Assembly: GCF_001426245.1 (NCBI RefSeq)
Contig: NZ_LMCM01000006.1
Span: 222,865 to 286,864 of the forward strand
Origin: Phycicoccus sp. Root101
Lineage (GTDB): Bacteria; Actinomycetota; Actinomycetes; Actinomycetales; Dermatophilaceae
Length of the DNA stretch: 64,000 bases
Direction: 5' to 3'
In this document: one piece after another, positions 24,779 to 41,139 of the stretch
How the letters are laid out: each line of letters begins with the position of its first letter
Position numbering within the stretch: position 1 is the first letter of the stretch
Position numbers and translations under genes: made by a program
The notes under the pieces: generated by a model
The model's database searches: none
What the model was told of the DNA's origin: nothing
Seen by the model: the letters and a program-made list of their open reading frames with translations, nothing else

Positions 24779-26026
24779 GTGATCTCCTGGCCCACCCCGT
24801 TCCTCCCCGCCGTCCCCGGCACCGGCCACCCGGTCCAGGTCTTCGACACCGCCACGGGCGGTGTGCGGCCCCTGACGCCGGGGCCGACGGCGCGGATGTA
24901 CGTCTGCGGCATCACGCCGTACGACGCGACGCACATGGGTCACGCCGCGACCTACGTGACGTTCGACGTCCTCGGCCGCGCGCTGCGCGACGCGGGCCAC
25001 GAGGTCGAGTACGTCCAGAACATCACCGACGTCGACGACCCCCTGATCGAGCGGGCCGAGCGCGACGGCGTCCGCTGGCAGGACCTCGCCCACCGCGAGA
25101 TCGCACTGTTCCGCGAGGACATGACCGCCCTCGCGGTCGTGCCGCCGGACCACTACATCGGCGTCGTCGAGAGCATCGAGCCGGTCGCGGCCGCCGTGCG
25201 CGGGCTGCTGGCCACCGGTGCTGCCTACGAGGTCGAGACGGCCGAGTCCGAGGGCAACGACCTGTACCTCGACCTGACCAGCGACGAGGGCTTCGGGTCG
25301 GTCTCGAACTGGACCCGGGAGGAGATGCTCGCGGTCTACGCCGAGCGCGGGGGCGACCCCGACCGGCCCGGGAAGCGCGACGCCCTCGACCCGCTGCTGT
25401 GGCGCTCGGCCCGGGAGGGCGAGCCGTCGTGGGAGGTCGACGGGCTCCCCGCCGGCCGCCCCGGATGGCACATCGAGTGCACCGCCATCGCGCTGGACCA
25501 CCTCGGCATGAGCTTCGACGTGCAGGGTGGCGGCACCGACCTGATCTTCCCCCACCACGAGATGAGTGCGACCCAGGCCGTCGTCCTCACCGAGGAACGC
25601 CCGTTCGCCCGCACCTACGCCCACCAGGCGATGGTCGGTCTCGACGGCGAGAAGATGAGCAAGTCCAAGGGCAACCTCGTGCTCGTCTCGAAGCTGCGCG
25701 CGGACGGCGTCGACCCCATGGCGATCCGGTTGGCCCTGCTCTCGCAGCACTACCGGACCGAGTGGTCGTGGACCGACGACCTGCTCGCGCAGGCGCAGGC
25801 GCGACTCGAGACGTGGCGTGCCGCGCTGTCCGTCAACGCCGCCCCGGACGCCGAGGAGACGATCGAGCAGGTGCGGCGCCACGTCGCCGACGACCTCGAC
25901 ACGCCGGGCGCGCTGGCTGCGGTGGACCGCTGGGCCAAGGAGTGCCTGACGCGCGGGGGCCGTGACGCCACCTCGGCGGGCGTCCTCGCCCGGGCCCTGG
26001 ACGCCATCCTGGGCGTCCGGGTCTGA
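24779..26026 (+). CDS. mshC: Mycothiol ligase MshC (Cys:GlcN-Ins ligase)
   Basis: A 415-residue class I aminoacyl-tRNA-synthetase-like enzyme. It joins cysteine to glucosaminyl-inositol with ATP in mycothiol synthesis. The zinc-binding Cys43 is in [20 protein letters not shown], which also holds the HIGH-like site; KMSKS is at 292-296 in EKMSKSKGN. The segment [32 protein letters not shown] is shared with CysRS, but the protein is shorter than CysRS. It closes the four-gene cluster and is convergent with PAC2 after ten bases. Confidence 0.95.
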   Translation: MISWPTPFLPAVPGTGHPVQVFDTATGGVRPLTPGPTARMYVCGITPYDATHMGHAATYVTFDVLGRALRDAGHEVEYVQNITDVDDPLIERAERDGVRWQDLAHREIALFREDMTALAVVPPDHYIGVVESIEPVAAAVRGLLATGAAYEVETAESEGNDLYLDLTSDEGFGSVSNWTREEMLAVYAERGGDPDRPGKRDALDPLLWRSAREGEPSWEVDGLPAGRPGWHIECTAIALDHLGMSFDVQGGGTDLIFPHHEMSATQAVVLTEERPFARTYAHQAMVGLDGEKMSKSKGNLVLVSKLRADGVDPMAIRLALLSQHYRTEWSWTDDLLAQAQARLETWRAALSVNAAPDAEETIEQVRRHVADDLDTPGALAAVDRWAKECLTRGGRDATSAGVLARALDAILGVRV

Positions 26027-26036
26027 CCGGAGGTCG

Positions 26037-26888
26037 CTAGCCGGGGCCGTCCTGGCCCCGACGACGCAGGTAGCGCTCGAACTCGCGGGCGATCGCGTCG
26101 CCGCTGGCCTCGGGGAGGTCGGCGGTGTCCTGGGCCTCCTCGAGGGACTGGACGTACTCCGCGACCTCGTCGTCGGTCTCGGCGAGCTCGTTGATGCCGC
26201 GCTCCCACGCCTTGGCCCCGTCGGTGAGGTCACCGTGCGGGATGGGGAGGTCGAGCAGCTCCTCCAGCCGGGACACCAGCGCCAGGGTGGCCTTGGGCGA
26301 GGGGGAGTGGCCGGCGTAGTGCGGCACGGCGGCCCAGCAGGAGATCGACTGCAGGCCTGACTGGGTGGCCGCGTCGGCGAGGACCCCGACGATGCCGGTC
26401 GGTCCTTCGTAGCGGCTCGGCTCGAGGTCGAAGCGGTGCAGGACGTCCTCGTCGTCGGACGTCGCGGTCACCGGGATGGGTCGGGTGTGTGCGACGTCGG
26501 CCATGAGCGCGCCGAGCGTGACCACGGTGCTCGCCCCCACCTGCTGGGCGAACTCCATCAGCTCGATCGTGAACGCGCGCCAGCGGAAGGAGGGCTCGAT
26601 GCCCTGGATGAGGACGATGTCGCGCTCCAGCGCGTCACTCGTCGCGACCAGGATCCGGGTGGTGCGCCAGTGGATGCGGCGGCGGCCGTCGTCGAGGACC
26701 ACGCGGGGGCGGTTGACCTGGAAGTCGTAGTACTCCTCCGGGTCCAGCGCGGCGATGGCCTCGGCGTCCCACACGTCGATGAGGTGGTCGATGGCTGCGG
26801 TGGCGGCCTCGCCGGCGTCGTTCCAGCCCTCGAAGGCGGCGATGACGACCGGGTTGTTGAGCTCCGGTACGTCTTCGAGCTCGATCAC
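26037..26888 (-). CDS. PAC2 (proteasome assembly chaperone-like) family protein
   Basis: A 283-residue soluble protein from GTG 26888, with a strong AAGGAGG ahead. It opens with IELEDVPELNNPVVIAAFEGWNDAGEAA and carries VLIQGIEPSFRWRAF and VVTLGALMADVAHTRPIPVTATS, matching the bacterial PAC2 family (Rv2125-like). The family shares a fold with eukaryotic proteasome assembly chaperones, but a role in bacterial proteasome assembly is unproven. The long upstream extension in frame is a shadow of the HAD gene. Confidence 0.9.
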   Translation of the reverse strand: MIELEDVPELNNPVVIAAFEGWNDAGEAATAAIDHLIDVWDAEAIAALDPEEYYDFQVNRPRVVLDDGRRRIHWRTTRILVATSDALERDIVLIQGIEPSFRWRAFTIELMEFAQQVGASTVVTLGALMADVAHTRPIPVTATSDDEDVLHRFDLEPSRYEGPTGIVGVLADAATQSGLQSISCWAAVPHYAGHSPSPKATLALVSRLEELLDLPIPHGDLTDGAKAWERGINELAETDDEVAEYVQSLEEAQDTADLPEASGDAIAREFERYLRRRGQDGPG

Positions 26889-26980
26889 TGTTCCTCCTTG
26901 CCCGGGCCGGCCCGTTGCCGACGGCACACCTCGTCCTCCCAGCCTACGGTCCGCGGTGCGGCACCACCGGAGAGGCTGCG

Positions 26981-26986
26981 TATAGT
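26981..26986 (+). promoter_or_regulatory. -10 element for the HAD phosphatase gene
   Basis: TATAGT about 50 bases before ATG 27037. The transcript would have a leader with GGAG, unlike the leaderless genes around it. No convincing -35 box. Confidence 0.45.
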
Positions 26987-27036
26987 CGGGCGCGCCGTCC
27001 CAGCCTGCCCCACCGACCGCGCGGAGCACCCCAGTC

Positions 27037-27738
27037 ATGTCCACGCCCAGCACGTCGCCCTCCGCACCGGAGGCAGGGCTCCCCGCCGCGGTGTTCTGGG
27101 ACATGGACGGCACCCTCGTCGACACCGAGCCGTACTGGATCACGGCCGAGCACGCGATCGTCGAGGAGGCCGGCGGGGTCTGGAACGACGAGTACGCCCA
27201 CCAGCTCGTCGGCAACGACCTCATGGTCTCCGCCGAGTTCATCCGCGACAACAGCCCCGTGGAGCTCGAGCCCCTCGAGATCATCGAGGAGCTGCTCCGC
27301 CGGGTGGTCGTCCAGGTTCAGGAGCACGTGCCGTGGCGGCCGGGTGCGCTCGAGCTGCTCGACGCGCTCCAGGCCGCAGGAGTCCCCAACGCCCTGGTCA
27401 CCATGTCGTGGCGGTCGCTGGCCGACAGCGTGGTGGGGGCCCTCCCCGAGGGCACCTTCGCCGCGGTCATCACCGGCGACGAGGTCGAACACGGCAAGCC
27501 CCACCCCGAGCCGTACCTCGCGGCCGCCCGCGCCCTCGGCGTCGAGGTCGGCGACTGCGTCGCGATCGAGGACTCCCCGACCGGGGTGCGGTCGGCCGTC
27601 TCGGCAGGGGTGCCGACGATCGCGGTGCCGCACGTCGTCCCGGTGCCCGTGACCGCCGGGGCGGTGCAGGTGCCGAGCCTTCGGGGGCTGGCCCCGGCCG
27701 ACCTGGTCAGCCTGTTCGACGGGTCCCGTCGGAAGTAG
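27037..27738 (+). CDS. HAD-IA family phosphatase
   Basis: A 233-residue haloacid-dehalogenase-type hydrolase. Motif I is AVFWDMDGTLVDTEP (nucleophile and acid/base Asp), motif II lies in NALVTMSWRS, the Lys is in HGKPHPEPYLAAA, and motif IV is CVAIEDSPTGVRSA. The helical cap between motifs I and II is of the beta-phosphoglucomutase type. Likely a small-molecule phosphatase with unknown substrate. It is divergent from PAC2. Confidence 0.92.
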   Translation: MSTPSTSPSAPEAGLPAAVFWDMDGTLVDTEPYWITAEHAIVEEAGGVWNDEYAHQLVGNDLMVSAEFIRDNSPVELEPLEIIEELLRRVVVQVQEHVPWRPGALELLDALQAAGVPNALVTMSWRSLADSVVGALPEGTFAAVITGDEVEHGKPHPEPYLAAARALGVEVGDCVAIEDSPTGVRSAVSAGVPTIAVPHVVPVPVTAGAVQVPSLRGLAPADLVSLFDGSRRK

Positions 27739-27769
27739 GCAGGTCCTGCGTCGGGCAGGGCCCGCGCGG

Positions 27770-28615
27770 CTACTCGTCCGTGGGCTCGACCTGCCCGGAC
27801 ACGGCAGGGTTGAGCGCGATGAGCGCGGCGTTCTCCGGCAGCGGCGGGGGCGTGCCACCCCACGCGGGGCAGAACTCGCGGAAGTCGCACCAGTCGCAGA
27901 GCTTGGACGTCTTGGGTCGCCAGTCGCCGGTCGTCGCGGCCCGCTCGATCGCGACCCAGACCGCCTTGAGGTTGCGCTCCAGGCTGAGCAGGTCGTGCTC
28001 GTCCGGCGCGTACCGGACGACCTCGCCGTTGCCGAGGTAGACGAGCTGGAGCAGTCGCGGGATCTCCCCGCGGAGCCGCCAGAGCACGAGGGCGTAGAAC
28101 TTCATCTGGAACAGCGCCTTGCCCTCGAACAGCTCGCTCGGCGACCGGCCGGTCTTGTAGTCGACGACGCGCATCGCCCCGTCCGGCGCCACGTCGAGGC
28201 GGTCGACGTAGCCGCGCAGCACGAGCCCGTCGACGTCGGTCTCGACGTAGAGCTCCCGCTCGGCGGGCTCCAGCCTCGTCGGGTCCTCGAGGGTGAACCA
28301 CGTCTCGATGAGGGCCTGCGCGTCGCTGAACCAGCCGTCCTCGGTCAGCTTGGCGTCGTCGGCGATCATCGCGGCCAGCTCGGGCTCCTCCTCGACCAGC
28401 GCGCTCCACTGCGGGCCGAGGAGGGCCTGGGCCGCGGCCGGGGTGCGCTCGTCCGCCGGCAGGTCGAACAAGCGCTCGAGGACCGCGTGCACGAGCGTCC
28501 CGCGCGCCGCAGCGGGGCTGGGCGGCGAGGGCAGCTTGTCGATCGTGCGGAACCGGTACAGCAGCGGGCACTGCTTGAAGTCGGACGCACGGCTCGGCGA
28601 GAGAGCGGGAACCAT
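27770..28615 (-). CDS. RecB/Cas4-like PD-(D/E)XK exonuclease with Fe-S cysteines
   Basis: A 281-residue nuclease. Motifs include the opening SPSRASDFKQCPLLYRFR, the catalytic VVDYKTGRS and a C-terminal CDWCDFREFCPA. With the N-terminal Cys these can hold a 4Fe-4S cluster, as in AddB and Cas4. No CRISPR or helicase gene is adjacent; its position matches mycobacterial Rv2119. ATG 28615 follows TAGAGT by seven bases. Confidence 0.9.
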   Translation of the reverse strand: MVPALSPSRASDFKQCPLLYRFRTIDKLPSPPSPAAARGTLVHAVLERLFDLPADERTPAAAQALLGPQWSALVEEEPELAAMIADDAKLTEDGWFSDAQALIETWFTLEDPTRLEPAERELYVETDVDGLVLRGYVDRLDVAPDGAMRVVDYKTGRSPSELFEGKALFQMKFYALVLWRLRGEIPRLLQLVYLGNGEVVRYAPDEHDLLSLERNLKAVWVAIERAATTGDWRPKTSKLCDWCDFREFCPAWGGTPPPLPENAALIALNPAVSGQVEPTDE

Positions 28616-28622
28616 GACCCGC

Positions 28623-28628
28623 ACTCTA
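28623..28628 (-). promoter_or_regulatory. -10 element, leaderless start at 28615
   Basis: TAGAGT on the minus strand, seven bases before the ATG of the RecB-family gene. Confidence 0.5.
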
Positions 28629-28659
28629 GGTGCCCCGACCGACACGGCCGCGCGGGCCG

Positions 28660-28704
28660 CGCCATACCTGTGGACGGGTCGTGAACGCGTCCACAGGTAT
28701 GGCG
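28660..28704. repeat. 17-bp stem hairpin with GGTATGGCG arms after metH
   Basis: CGCCATACCTGTGGACG (28660-28676) pairs perfectly with CGTCCACAGGTATGGCG (28688-28704) around an 11-base loop. It lies five bases after the metH stop, so a terminator role for metH is likely, although no T run follows on the minus strand. Confidence 0.75.
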
Positions 28705-28709
28705 TGCGC

Positions 28710-32507
<3,798 letters not shown>

Positions 32508-32554
32508 CGGTCAAGTATGGACCGGCGCCTGCTCGGACGTCCGGGTGGTTCACG

Positions 32555-32560
32555 TACTGT
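32555..32560 (+). promoter_or_regulatory. -10 element, leaderless start at 32567
   Basis: TACTGT six bases before the ATG of the site-2 protease gene. Confidence 0.45.
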
Positions 32561-32566
32561 CAGGGC

Positions 32567-33694
32567 ATGACGACCGCTGCCCGAGGGCACCACGCCCCCG
32601 AGGACGAGCAGGACCGCGGCCTCGGGGTCCGCATCGCGCGGGTCGCCGGGATCCCGGTCTACGTCGCACCCAGCTGGTTCCTCATCGCCGTGGTCATCAC
32701 CGCGATCGTGGCCCGCCCGTTCCTGGGGACGCGGCCGCTGCTCGGCATCGGCATCGGCATCGCGCAGGCCCTCGTCCTCCTGGTGAGCGTGCTCGTGCAC
32801 GAGGCCGCGCATGCCGCGACGGCAAGGGCCTTCGGCATGCCCGTGGTCCGGATCGTCGCGAACCTCTGGGGCGGCCACACCTCGATGGAGGCCGGTCGCA
32901 CCACCCCGGGACGGATGGCGCTCGTCGCCGCCGCCGGTCCGGCCTCGAACGCGGTGTTCGCCGGGCTGGCGTGGCTCGCCCTTCCCTCCGCGACCGGCGA
33001 CGTGTCGGGGCGCATCCTCGAGGGACTGGTCATCATCAACGGCTCGCTGGCCGTCCTCAACATCCTTCCCGGCATGCCGCTCGACGGCGGGCAGGTGCTC
33101 GAGTGCCTCGTGTGGAAGGTCACCGGGGACCGCAACAAGGGCTCGGTCGTGGCCGGCTGGAGCGGCCGTGTCCTGGCGGCCCTGGTCGTCCTGTGGTTCT
33201 TCGTCCGGCCCGTGGCCACTGGTCAGCAGATCGGGTTCAGCCACATCTGGTCGCTGTTCATCGCCTCCATCCTCTGGACCGGCGCGACGGAGTCGATCCG
33301 GCGCGGGCGGGCCCTCTCGACGATCGGTCGCCTGCGGCTGGGCTCGGTGATGCACCCGGCCATCGCGGTGCCCGAGACGGCACACGTCGCCGAGCTGCCC
33401 GCCACGCCGGGCGGCGAGCTCGTCGTCGTGGACGCGCACGGGCGGCCCACCGCCTACGTCGACTCCGCCCACCTGTCGTCGGTGCCGCCGGACGCGCGCC
33501 CCCACACGCCGGTGAGCGCCGTCGCCAGCCAGCAGCACCCGGGCTGGGTGATCGAGGCCGACCCCGCGGGGGACGTGATGCCTGCGGTCGCCGCCCTCCA
33601 GGAGTTCCAGATCACCGTGGGCGCCGTCGTCCACCAGGGCCGGGTGGTGGGCGTCGTGCACGCCGCCGACATCGGTCGCGCCCTCAACGGCTGA
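32567..33694 (+). CDS. Site-2 protease (M50) with C-terminal CBS-like region
   Basis: A 375-residue intramembrane metalloprotease. The zinc site HEAAH is at 78-82 in a membrane helix; the second motif is in NILPGMPLDGGQVLE. Six or so helices are followed, from about residue 250, by a soluble region with CBS-type sequence (LRLGSVMHPAIAV, GVVHAADIGRALNG). CBS domains often sense adenyl nucleotides. In actinobacteria this gene commonly sits beside TrmI and the proteasome ATPase. Substrates unknown. Confidence 0.92.
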   Translation: MTTAARGHHAPEDEQDRGLGVRIARVAGIPVYVAPSWFLIAVVITAIVARPFLGTRPLLGIGIGIAQALVLLVSVLVHEAAHAATARAFGMPVVRIVANLWGGHTSMEAGRTTPGRMALVAAAGPASNAVFAGLAWLALPSATGDVSGRILEGLVIINGSLAVLNILPGMPLDGGQVLECLVWKVTGDRNKGSVVAGWSGRVLAALVVLWFFVRPVATGQQIGFSHIWSLFIASILWTGATESIRRGRALSTIGRLRLGSVMHPAIAVPETAHVAELPATPGGELVVVDAHGRPTAYVDSAHLSSVPPDARPHTPVSAVASQQHPGWVIEADPAGDVMPAVAALQEFQITVGAVVHQGRVVGVVHAADIGRALNG

Positions 33695-33759
33695 GCGCGG
33701 CCGGTGGGTCGTTCGGTCCGGATGCGCGGGCATCCCTTGATGGGACATTTCGGGCGACG

Positions 33760-33765
33760 TAGGGT
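33760..33765 (+). promoter_or_regulatory. -10 element, leaderless start at 33773
   Basis: TAGGGT seven bases before the ATG of the SGNH hydrolase gene. Confidence 0.5.
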
Positions 33766-33772
33766 CCGGCCC

Positions 33773-36278
<2,506 letters not shown>

Positions 36279-36350
36279 TTCAGGGTTAGGTTTGCTTATC
36301 GGCCGTCCCCGCACGGTCGATGACCGAGGTTCGCCACCGAGGGAGTCGAC

Positions 36351-38093
36351 ATGACCGACCACAGCCAGCCCACCCCCGACCGCAGCGAGGAGCGCCGCCA
36401 GGCGGAGCTCCTCTCCGAGGAGGTCGCCGCCCTGCGGCAGCGGCTCGCCGACGCCCCCGTGCGCTCGCGCGAGCTCGAGACCAAGGTGCTGCAGCTGCAG
36501 TCCAACCTCGCGACGATCTCCTCGCAGAACGAACGCCTCGTGCGCACCCTCAAGGAGGCGCGCGAGCAGATCGTCACCCTGAAGTCCGAGGTCGACCGGT
36601 TGGCCCAGCCCCCGGCTGCGTATGGCGTGATCCTCGAGTCCTACGACGACGCCACGGTCGACATCCTCACCGGCGGCCGCAAGATGCACGTGGCCGTGAG
36701 CCCGGCCGTCGACCCGTCCGAGCTCTCGAGCGGTCGGGAGGTACGCCTCAACGAGGCGATGAACGTCGTGGCGACCTGCGGCTACGAGCGCATCGGCGAG
36801 GTCGTCATGATCAAGGAGCTGCTCGGGGAGGGCAGGGTCCTGGTCGTCTCGCACGCCGACGAGGAGCGGGTCGTCCGCATGGCCGACTCCCTCGAGGGGG
36901 AGCCGATCCGGGTGGGCGACGCGCTCATGCTGGAGTCGAGGTCCGGGTTCGTCTACGAACGCATCCCCAAGGCCGAGGTGTCCGAGCTCGTCCTCGAGGA
37001 GGTGCCCGACATCGACTACGAGGACATCGGTGGGCTGGCCGGCCAGATCGAGGCCATCCGGGACGCCGTCGAGCTGCCCTACCTGCATCCCGACCTGTTC
37101 ACCGAGCACCAGCTCAAGCCCCCGAAGGGCGTCCTGCTCTACGGCCCGCCCGGGTGCGGCAAGACGCTCATCGCCAAGGCCGTGGCGTCCTCGCTGGCCC
37201 GGAAGGTGGCGGAGAAGGAGGGCAAGCCGGTCGGCAAGTCGTTCTTCCTCAACATCAAGGGCCCCGAGCTGCTCAACAAGTACGTCGGTGAGACCGAGCG
37301 CCACATCCGGCTGATCTTCCAGCGGGCCCGGGAGAAGGCGTCGGGTGGCACGCCGGTCGTGGTGTTCTTCGACGAGATGGACAGCCTGTTCCGCACCCGC
37401 GGTTCGGGGGTCTCCTCCGACGTGGAGACGACGATCGTGCCGCAGCTGCTGTCGGAGATCGACGGGGTCGAACGGCTCGAGAACGTCATCGTCATCGGCG
37501 CCTCGAACCGCGAGGACATGATCGACCCCGCCATCCTGCGGCCCGGCCGCCTCGACGTGAAGATCAAGATCGAGCGCCCCGACGCCGAGAGCGCCCGCGA
37601 CATCTTCACGAAGTACCTCACCTCCGACCTGCCGCTGCACCCGCACGACCTGGCCGAGCACGACGGCTCCGCCCAGGCGACGGTCGACGCGATGATCACC
37701 GCCACGGTCGAGCGGATGTACTCCGAGATCGAGGAGAACCGGTTCCTCGAGGTCACGTACGCCAACGGTGACAAGGAGGTCCTCTACTTCAAGGACTTCA
37801 ACTCCGGCGCGATGATCCAGAACATCGTGGACCGGGCCAAGAAGATGGCCATCAAGGACTTCCTCACGGTCGGGGCCAAGGGCATCCGGGTGGACCACCT
37901 GCTGGCGAGCTGCGTGGACGAGTTCAAGGAGAACGAGGACCTGCCGAACACGACCAACCCGGACGACTGGGCCCGCATCTCCGGCAAGAAGGGCGAGCGG
38001 ATCGTCTACATCCGCACGCTCATCACCGGCAAGAGCGGCACCGAGCCGGGCCGGTCGATCGACAACGTCGCCAACACCGGCCAGTACCTCTAG
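36351..38093 (+). CDS. arc: Proteasome-associated AAA ATPase ARC/Mpa
   Basis: A 580-residue hexameric unfoldase that recruits pupylated substrates. Order: N-terminal coiled coil for Pup binding (about 20-85), two OB folds (to about 220), then AAA domain with Walker A GPPGCGKT (265-272), Walker B FFDEMD (Asp341, Glu342) and SRH near RPGRLDVKI. The C-terminus GQYL carries the penultimate Tyr used to open the 20S gate. A 72-base leader precedes ATG 36351. Its stop overlaps the stop of the convergent gene. Confidence 0.97.
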   Translation: MTDHSQPTPDRSEERRQAELLSEEVAALRQRLADAPVRSRELETKVLQLQSNLATISSQNERLVRTLKEAREQIVTLKSEVDRLAQPPAAYGVILESYDDATVDILTGGRKMHVAVSPAVDPSELSSGREVRLNEAMNVVATCGYERIGEVVMIKELLGEGRVLVVSHADEERVVRMADSLEGEPIRVGDALMLESRSGFVYERIPKAEVSELVLEEVPDIDYEDIGGLAGQIEAIRDAVELPYLHPDLFTEHQLKPPKGVLLYGPPGCGKTLIAKAVASSLARKVAEKEGKPVGKSFFLNIKGPELLNKYVGETERHIRLIFQRAREKASGGTPVVVFFDEMDSLFRTRGSGVSSDVETTIVPQLLSEIDGVERLENVIVIGASNREDMIDPAILRPGRLDVKIKIERPDAESARDIFTKYLTSDLPLHPHDLAEHDGSAQATVDAMITATVERMYSEIEENRFLEVTYANGDKEVLYFKDFNSGAMIQNIVDRAKKMAIKDFLTVGAKGIRVDHLLASCVDEFKENEDLPNTTNPDDWARISGKKGERIVYIRTLITGKSGTEPGRSIDNVANTGQYL

Positions 38094-40678
38094 GGGGTGC
38101 CGGCGGTCCCCTTCACGCGGCCGACGAGGCGCCCCGCCGCGGCTTCGACGCGCAACCACAGCTGCCAGTAGGCCACCCCGACGGCCACGGAGGCGGCCAT
38201 GGCGAGCACCGAGCTCGTCCCCATGATGTGCGGGTAGACGACGAAGTGCGTGAGGTAGACGAACAGGCTGGCGCTGGCGACCACGGCAGCCGCCCGCCCG
38301 AGGAACGCCGGCAGGACGACCGTCGGCACCCAGACCAGGACGAGCAGCCCGACGATGATGGTCACCTCCCGCATCGGCATCGACGGCCAGAACCCCGGCA
38401 CCGTGAGGACCGGGATCGCCGAGACCAGGAGACGCTGGGCGGTCGACGACGCCCGTGCCGCGGCCCAGCCGGTGGCGAACAGCCAGATGAGGACGTAGGC
38501 GTTGGCCCCTCGGTAGGGGCCGGCGTCGGGCACCACGACGGCATACCTCGTCAGCAGGCCGAGGCCCACGAGGGCGACGGGGAGGGCGAATGGCCAACGG
38601 CGTTCCCAGCGGTCCACCGCCGGGACCGCGAGGAGCGCGGCGGTGCCGAGCAGCAGGGCGACCACCGCCTCGACGAACCAGTAGTGCCAGTGGTCGGACC
38701 AGCGTGACCAGTCGCCGAGCACCTGGTTGAGCAGCAGCACGTTGCGCCAGTCGTAGGTGCCTGCCACGACGGCGACGACGCCGATCCAGGCCGCACTGGG
38801 CGCCCAGATCCGCAGGGCGCTCCGGGCGACGCCCTTCACGCGCTCTCCGCGGGAGCGGCTGGTGAGCTGGAACCGGGCGAGGTTGAAGCCGGCCAGCGCG
38901 AGCAGCGTGTGCGCGCCTCCGGGGACGAACGACAGGTGGGTGTGGTTGGCGAGGATGAGCAGCACGGCGACGGCTCGCAGCACGACGCTGGTCTCCACGC
39001 GGTGCAACCAGGTCCGCGCCGGGCGCCGGGTCGCTGCAGCCGCACCGACGAGCTCGGCAGGGGCGAGGAGGTGCCAGCCGGACGGGAGCGCGTCCAGGAC
39101 CCGCTCGAGACGGAGCGACACCTCGACGTAGGAGAGGGAGTCGCCACCGAGGTCGACGAAGCTGGTCCGCTCGGTGGCGTGCGGGGCGTCCAGCAGCCTG
39201 CGGTACAGCCCGACGACGCGCGCCACGACGTCCCCGTCGGCCGTCGTGCCCTCGTCGGTGGTCGGGTGCGCCTCGCGGTGGGCTCCCAGCAGCTCGGCGA
39301 TGCGTGGGTAGTCCGGCTTGCCGGTGGCCAGCCGGGGGGCCTGCAGCCCGTCGAGGACGACGACCGCGGCCGCCGGTATGCCGTGCTGGCGGCGCAGCGC
39401 CTGCGTCACCTCCGGGCCGGCCCCGGTGCGTTCGGCGAGCACACCCACCGCGTCCCCGAGGTCGACGCAGTGGGTGGGGTGCCCGGCGTCGCGCAGGTCG
39501 CGCTCGACGTGGTCGAGGTCGATGCGCAGGCCCATGACCTTCGCGAACCGGCTCCGTCGGCCGACGATCTCGACGAGGCCGTCGGGTCCGAACCGCGCCA
39601 GGTCACCGGTCCGCAGCTCGGTCACGTCACGGCCGCGGGCGAGGTCGGCCGAGGACCGGGCGTAGCCCAGCATGACGTTGGGGCCGGAGTAGACGAGCTC
39701 GCCGAAGCCGCAGTCGATCTCCCCGAGGGGCTCGATGCGGAACGAGCCACCCGGCACGGGAGCGCCCACGGTCCCCGGCCGTACGCCCGCGAGGTCCGGC
39801 GGGAGGACGGCCATCCGGGCGGTGGCCTCCGTCTGGCCGTACATGACGAACAGGTCCCAGCCCTGCTCGCGCCCGAGGTCGGCGAAACGGGTGACGACCT
39901 CCGGGTCGAGTCGCCCACCGGCCTGGGTGACGCAGCGCAGCGTCGGGTGGTGCCGGTCGGCGAACCCGCTGCGCTCCAGCAGGTCGAAGCTGTGCGGGAC
40001 CCCCGCCAGGGTCGTGGCGGCGGTCTCGTCGAACAGCCGCCAGAAGCAGGGGTCGACGACCGAGAGCTCGGTGAGCACGATGCTCGCGCCGGCGGCGAGG
40101 TGGCTGTGCACCACCGACAGGCCGTAGCAGTAGTGCAGCGGCAGGCTGGTCACGGCGCGGTCGGTCGACCGGATGCCGAGCGCGTCCGCGATCGCGTGGG
40201 CGTTGCTGTCGAGGTTCTCGTGTGAGAGCCGCACGACCTTGGGGGAGCCGGTCGACCCCGACGTGGGCAGGAGCAGCGCGAGGTCGGGGTGCAGGTCGTG
40301 GGCCGGCGAGGCCGGGTCGTGGCGGTCGACCACCTGCCAGCCGGCCGGGCCGCGCCCGGCCACGACGTCTGGGTCGTAGGCGTCGGCGAGGCGGTCGAGG
40401 TGCTGCACCCGGTCGCCGGGGGCCAGCAACGGCACGTGCCCGGCAGCGAGGGCCCCGAGGTAGGTCACCAGCGCGTCGAGGGTGTTGTCGGCGGCCAGGA
40501 GCACCAGGCGCCGACCACCGCCGAGGGCGGCGGCAGCCGCGTCGACGAGGTCGGCCAGGGCGGCATATGTCAGGGTCCGGGAGCCGGTGTAGACGGCCGG
40601 GACGGCACCGCGGGAGCGCAACGAGGTCGCGAAGGCGACTTCCGGTCTGGCCGGGGCGACAGCAGGGAGCGCAACCAC
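38090..40678 (-). CDS. Adenylation/carrier/acyltransferase fusion, iron-box controlled
   Basis: An 862-residue protein with three parts. Residues 1-470 are an AMP-binding domain with [38 protein letters not shown] and TGKPDY. Residues about 480-560 are a carrier domain with phosphopantetheine Ser514 in [10 protein letters not shown]. Residues about 565-850 are a ten-helix acyltransferase-3-like membrane domain. It probably activates a carboxylic acid, loads the carrier and transfers the acyl group at the membrane. The promoter contains a DtxR-type iron box, suggesting a siderophore or iron-starvation role. The product is unknown. Confidence 0.85.
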   Translation of the reverse strand: MVALPAVAPARPEVAFATSLRSRGAVPAVYTGSRTLTYAALADLVDAAAAALGGGRRLVLLAADNTLDALVTYLGALAAGHVPLLAPGDRVQHLDRLADAYDPDVVAGRGPAGWQVVDRHDPASPAHDLHPDLALLLPTSGSTGSPKVVRLSHENLDSNAHAIADALGIRSTDRAVTSLPLHYCYGLSVVHSHLAAGASIVLTELSVVDPCFWRLFDETAATTLAGVPHSFDLLERSGFADRHHPTLRCVTQAGGRLDPEVVTRFADLGREQGWDLFVMYGQTEATARMAVLPPDLAGVRPGTVGAPVPGGSFRIEPLGEIDCGFGELVYSGPNVMLGYARSSADLARGRDVTELRTGDLARFGPDGLVEIVGRRSRFAKVMGLRIDLDHVERDLRDAGHPTHCVDLGDAVGVLAERTGAGPEVTQALRRQHGIPAAAVVVLDGLQAPRLATGKPDYPRIAELLGAHREAHPTTDEGTTADGDVVARVVGLYRRLLDAPHATERTSFVDLGGDSLSYVEVSLRLERVLDALPSGWHLLAPAELVGAAAATRRPARTWLHRVETSVVLRAVAVLLILANHTHLSFVPGGAHTLLALAGFNLARFQLTSRSRGERVKGVARSALRIWAPSAAWIGVVAVVAGTYDWRNVLLLNQVLGDWSRWSDHWHYWFVEAVVALLLGTAALLAVPAVDRWERRWPFALPVALVGLGLLTRYAVVVPDAGPYRGANAYVLIWLFATGWAAARASSTAQRLLVSAIPVLTVPGFWPSMPMREVTIIVGLLVLVWVPTVVLPAFLGRAAAVVASASLFVYLTHFVVYPHIMGTSSVLAMAASVAVGVAYWQLWLRVEAAAGRLVGRVKGTAGTP

Positions 40679-40685
40679 GCCCAGG

Positions 40686-40715
40686 AGCGTATTAGGTAAG
40701 GCTTACCAAACTCAA
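40686..40715 (-). promoter_or_regulatory. Iron-regulated promoter with DtxR/IdeR box
   Basis: On the minus strand, -35 TTGAGT (40710-40715), an 18-base spacer and -10 TACGCT (40686-40691) precede GTG 40678 by seven bases. The spacer holds the plus-strand palindrome TTAGGTAAGGCTTACCAAA (40692-40710), nearly identical to the DtxR/IdeR consensus. GGTAAG-G-CTTACC is a perfect inverted repeat. Fe2+-repressor binding here would block RNA polymerase. Confidence 0.85.
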
Positions 40716-40737
40716 ATGCCCTGCACAGGGGGGCCGG

Positions 40738-41139
40738 CTAGCGCGACACCCGCTCGCGGGCCTGCGACCAGCGGGCCACGCCCTCGACGGCGAAGCGGCC
40801 CACCTCGCGCACGCAGCGCCACCCCACGAGGAACAGGCCGAGCACGACGAGGGTGACCACGGCGAAGCTCCAGGCGAACCCACCGCCGGTCGCGACCCGC
40901 AGCGCCAGGCCGAGGACCACGGTCGTCAGCCAGACCACGGGCGAACCGGGCACCCGCACCGGCCAGTCACCGCGCGTGCGGGCCAGCAGCCAGCCGAGCG
41001 CCAGTGCTGCGAGGAAGGGCCAGGCGACGAGGACGACGCCGCGCAGGGTCACGCCCTCGGCATGGCTGGCCCGGCCGATGGTCGCGAAGAGCAGGACTGC
41101 GACGACGTCGAGCAGGAACGCACCCGCGGCACGCCTCAC
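40738..41139 (-). CDS. DUF3054 family membrane protein
   Basis: A 133-residue protein with four hydrophobic helices (FLLDVVAVLLFATIG, VVLVAWPFLAALALGWLLA, PVVWLTTVVLGLALR, WSFAVVTLVVLGLFLVGW) and a basic C-terminal tail. It matches the DUF3054 pattern. Its GTG overlaps the TGA of the upstream prs-like gene (GTGA), so the two are translationally coupled. Function unknown. Confidence 0.82.
   Translation of the reverse strand: MRRAAGAFLLDVVAVLLFATIGRASHAEGVTLRGVVLVAWPFLAALALGWLLARTRGDWPVRVPGSPVVWLTTVVLGLALRVATGGGFAWSFAVVTLVVLGLFLVGWRCVREVGRFAVEGVARWSQARERVSR

Noticed and set aside
27770-28615. Cas4-like nuclease as a sign of a CRISPR or defence system
   Set aside because: No cas genes, repeats or helicase partner are nearby. 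The position matches a conserved housekeeping RecB-family gene.
32508-32566. Possible cobalamin riboswitch ahead of metH
   Set aside because: The gap to the divergent gene is only 59 bases, too short for the element, and no B12-box-like sequence is seen.
36285-36303. Iron-box-like TTAGGTTTGCTTATC upstream of arc
   Set aside because: Only the left half fits the DtxR consensus (about 12 of 19 positions), and the dyad is broken. TAGGTT is more simply a -10 hexamer.
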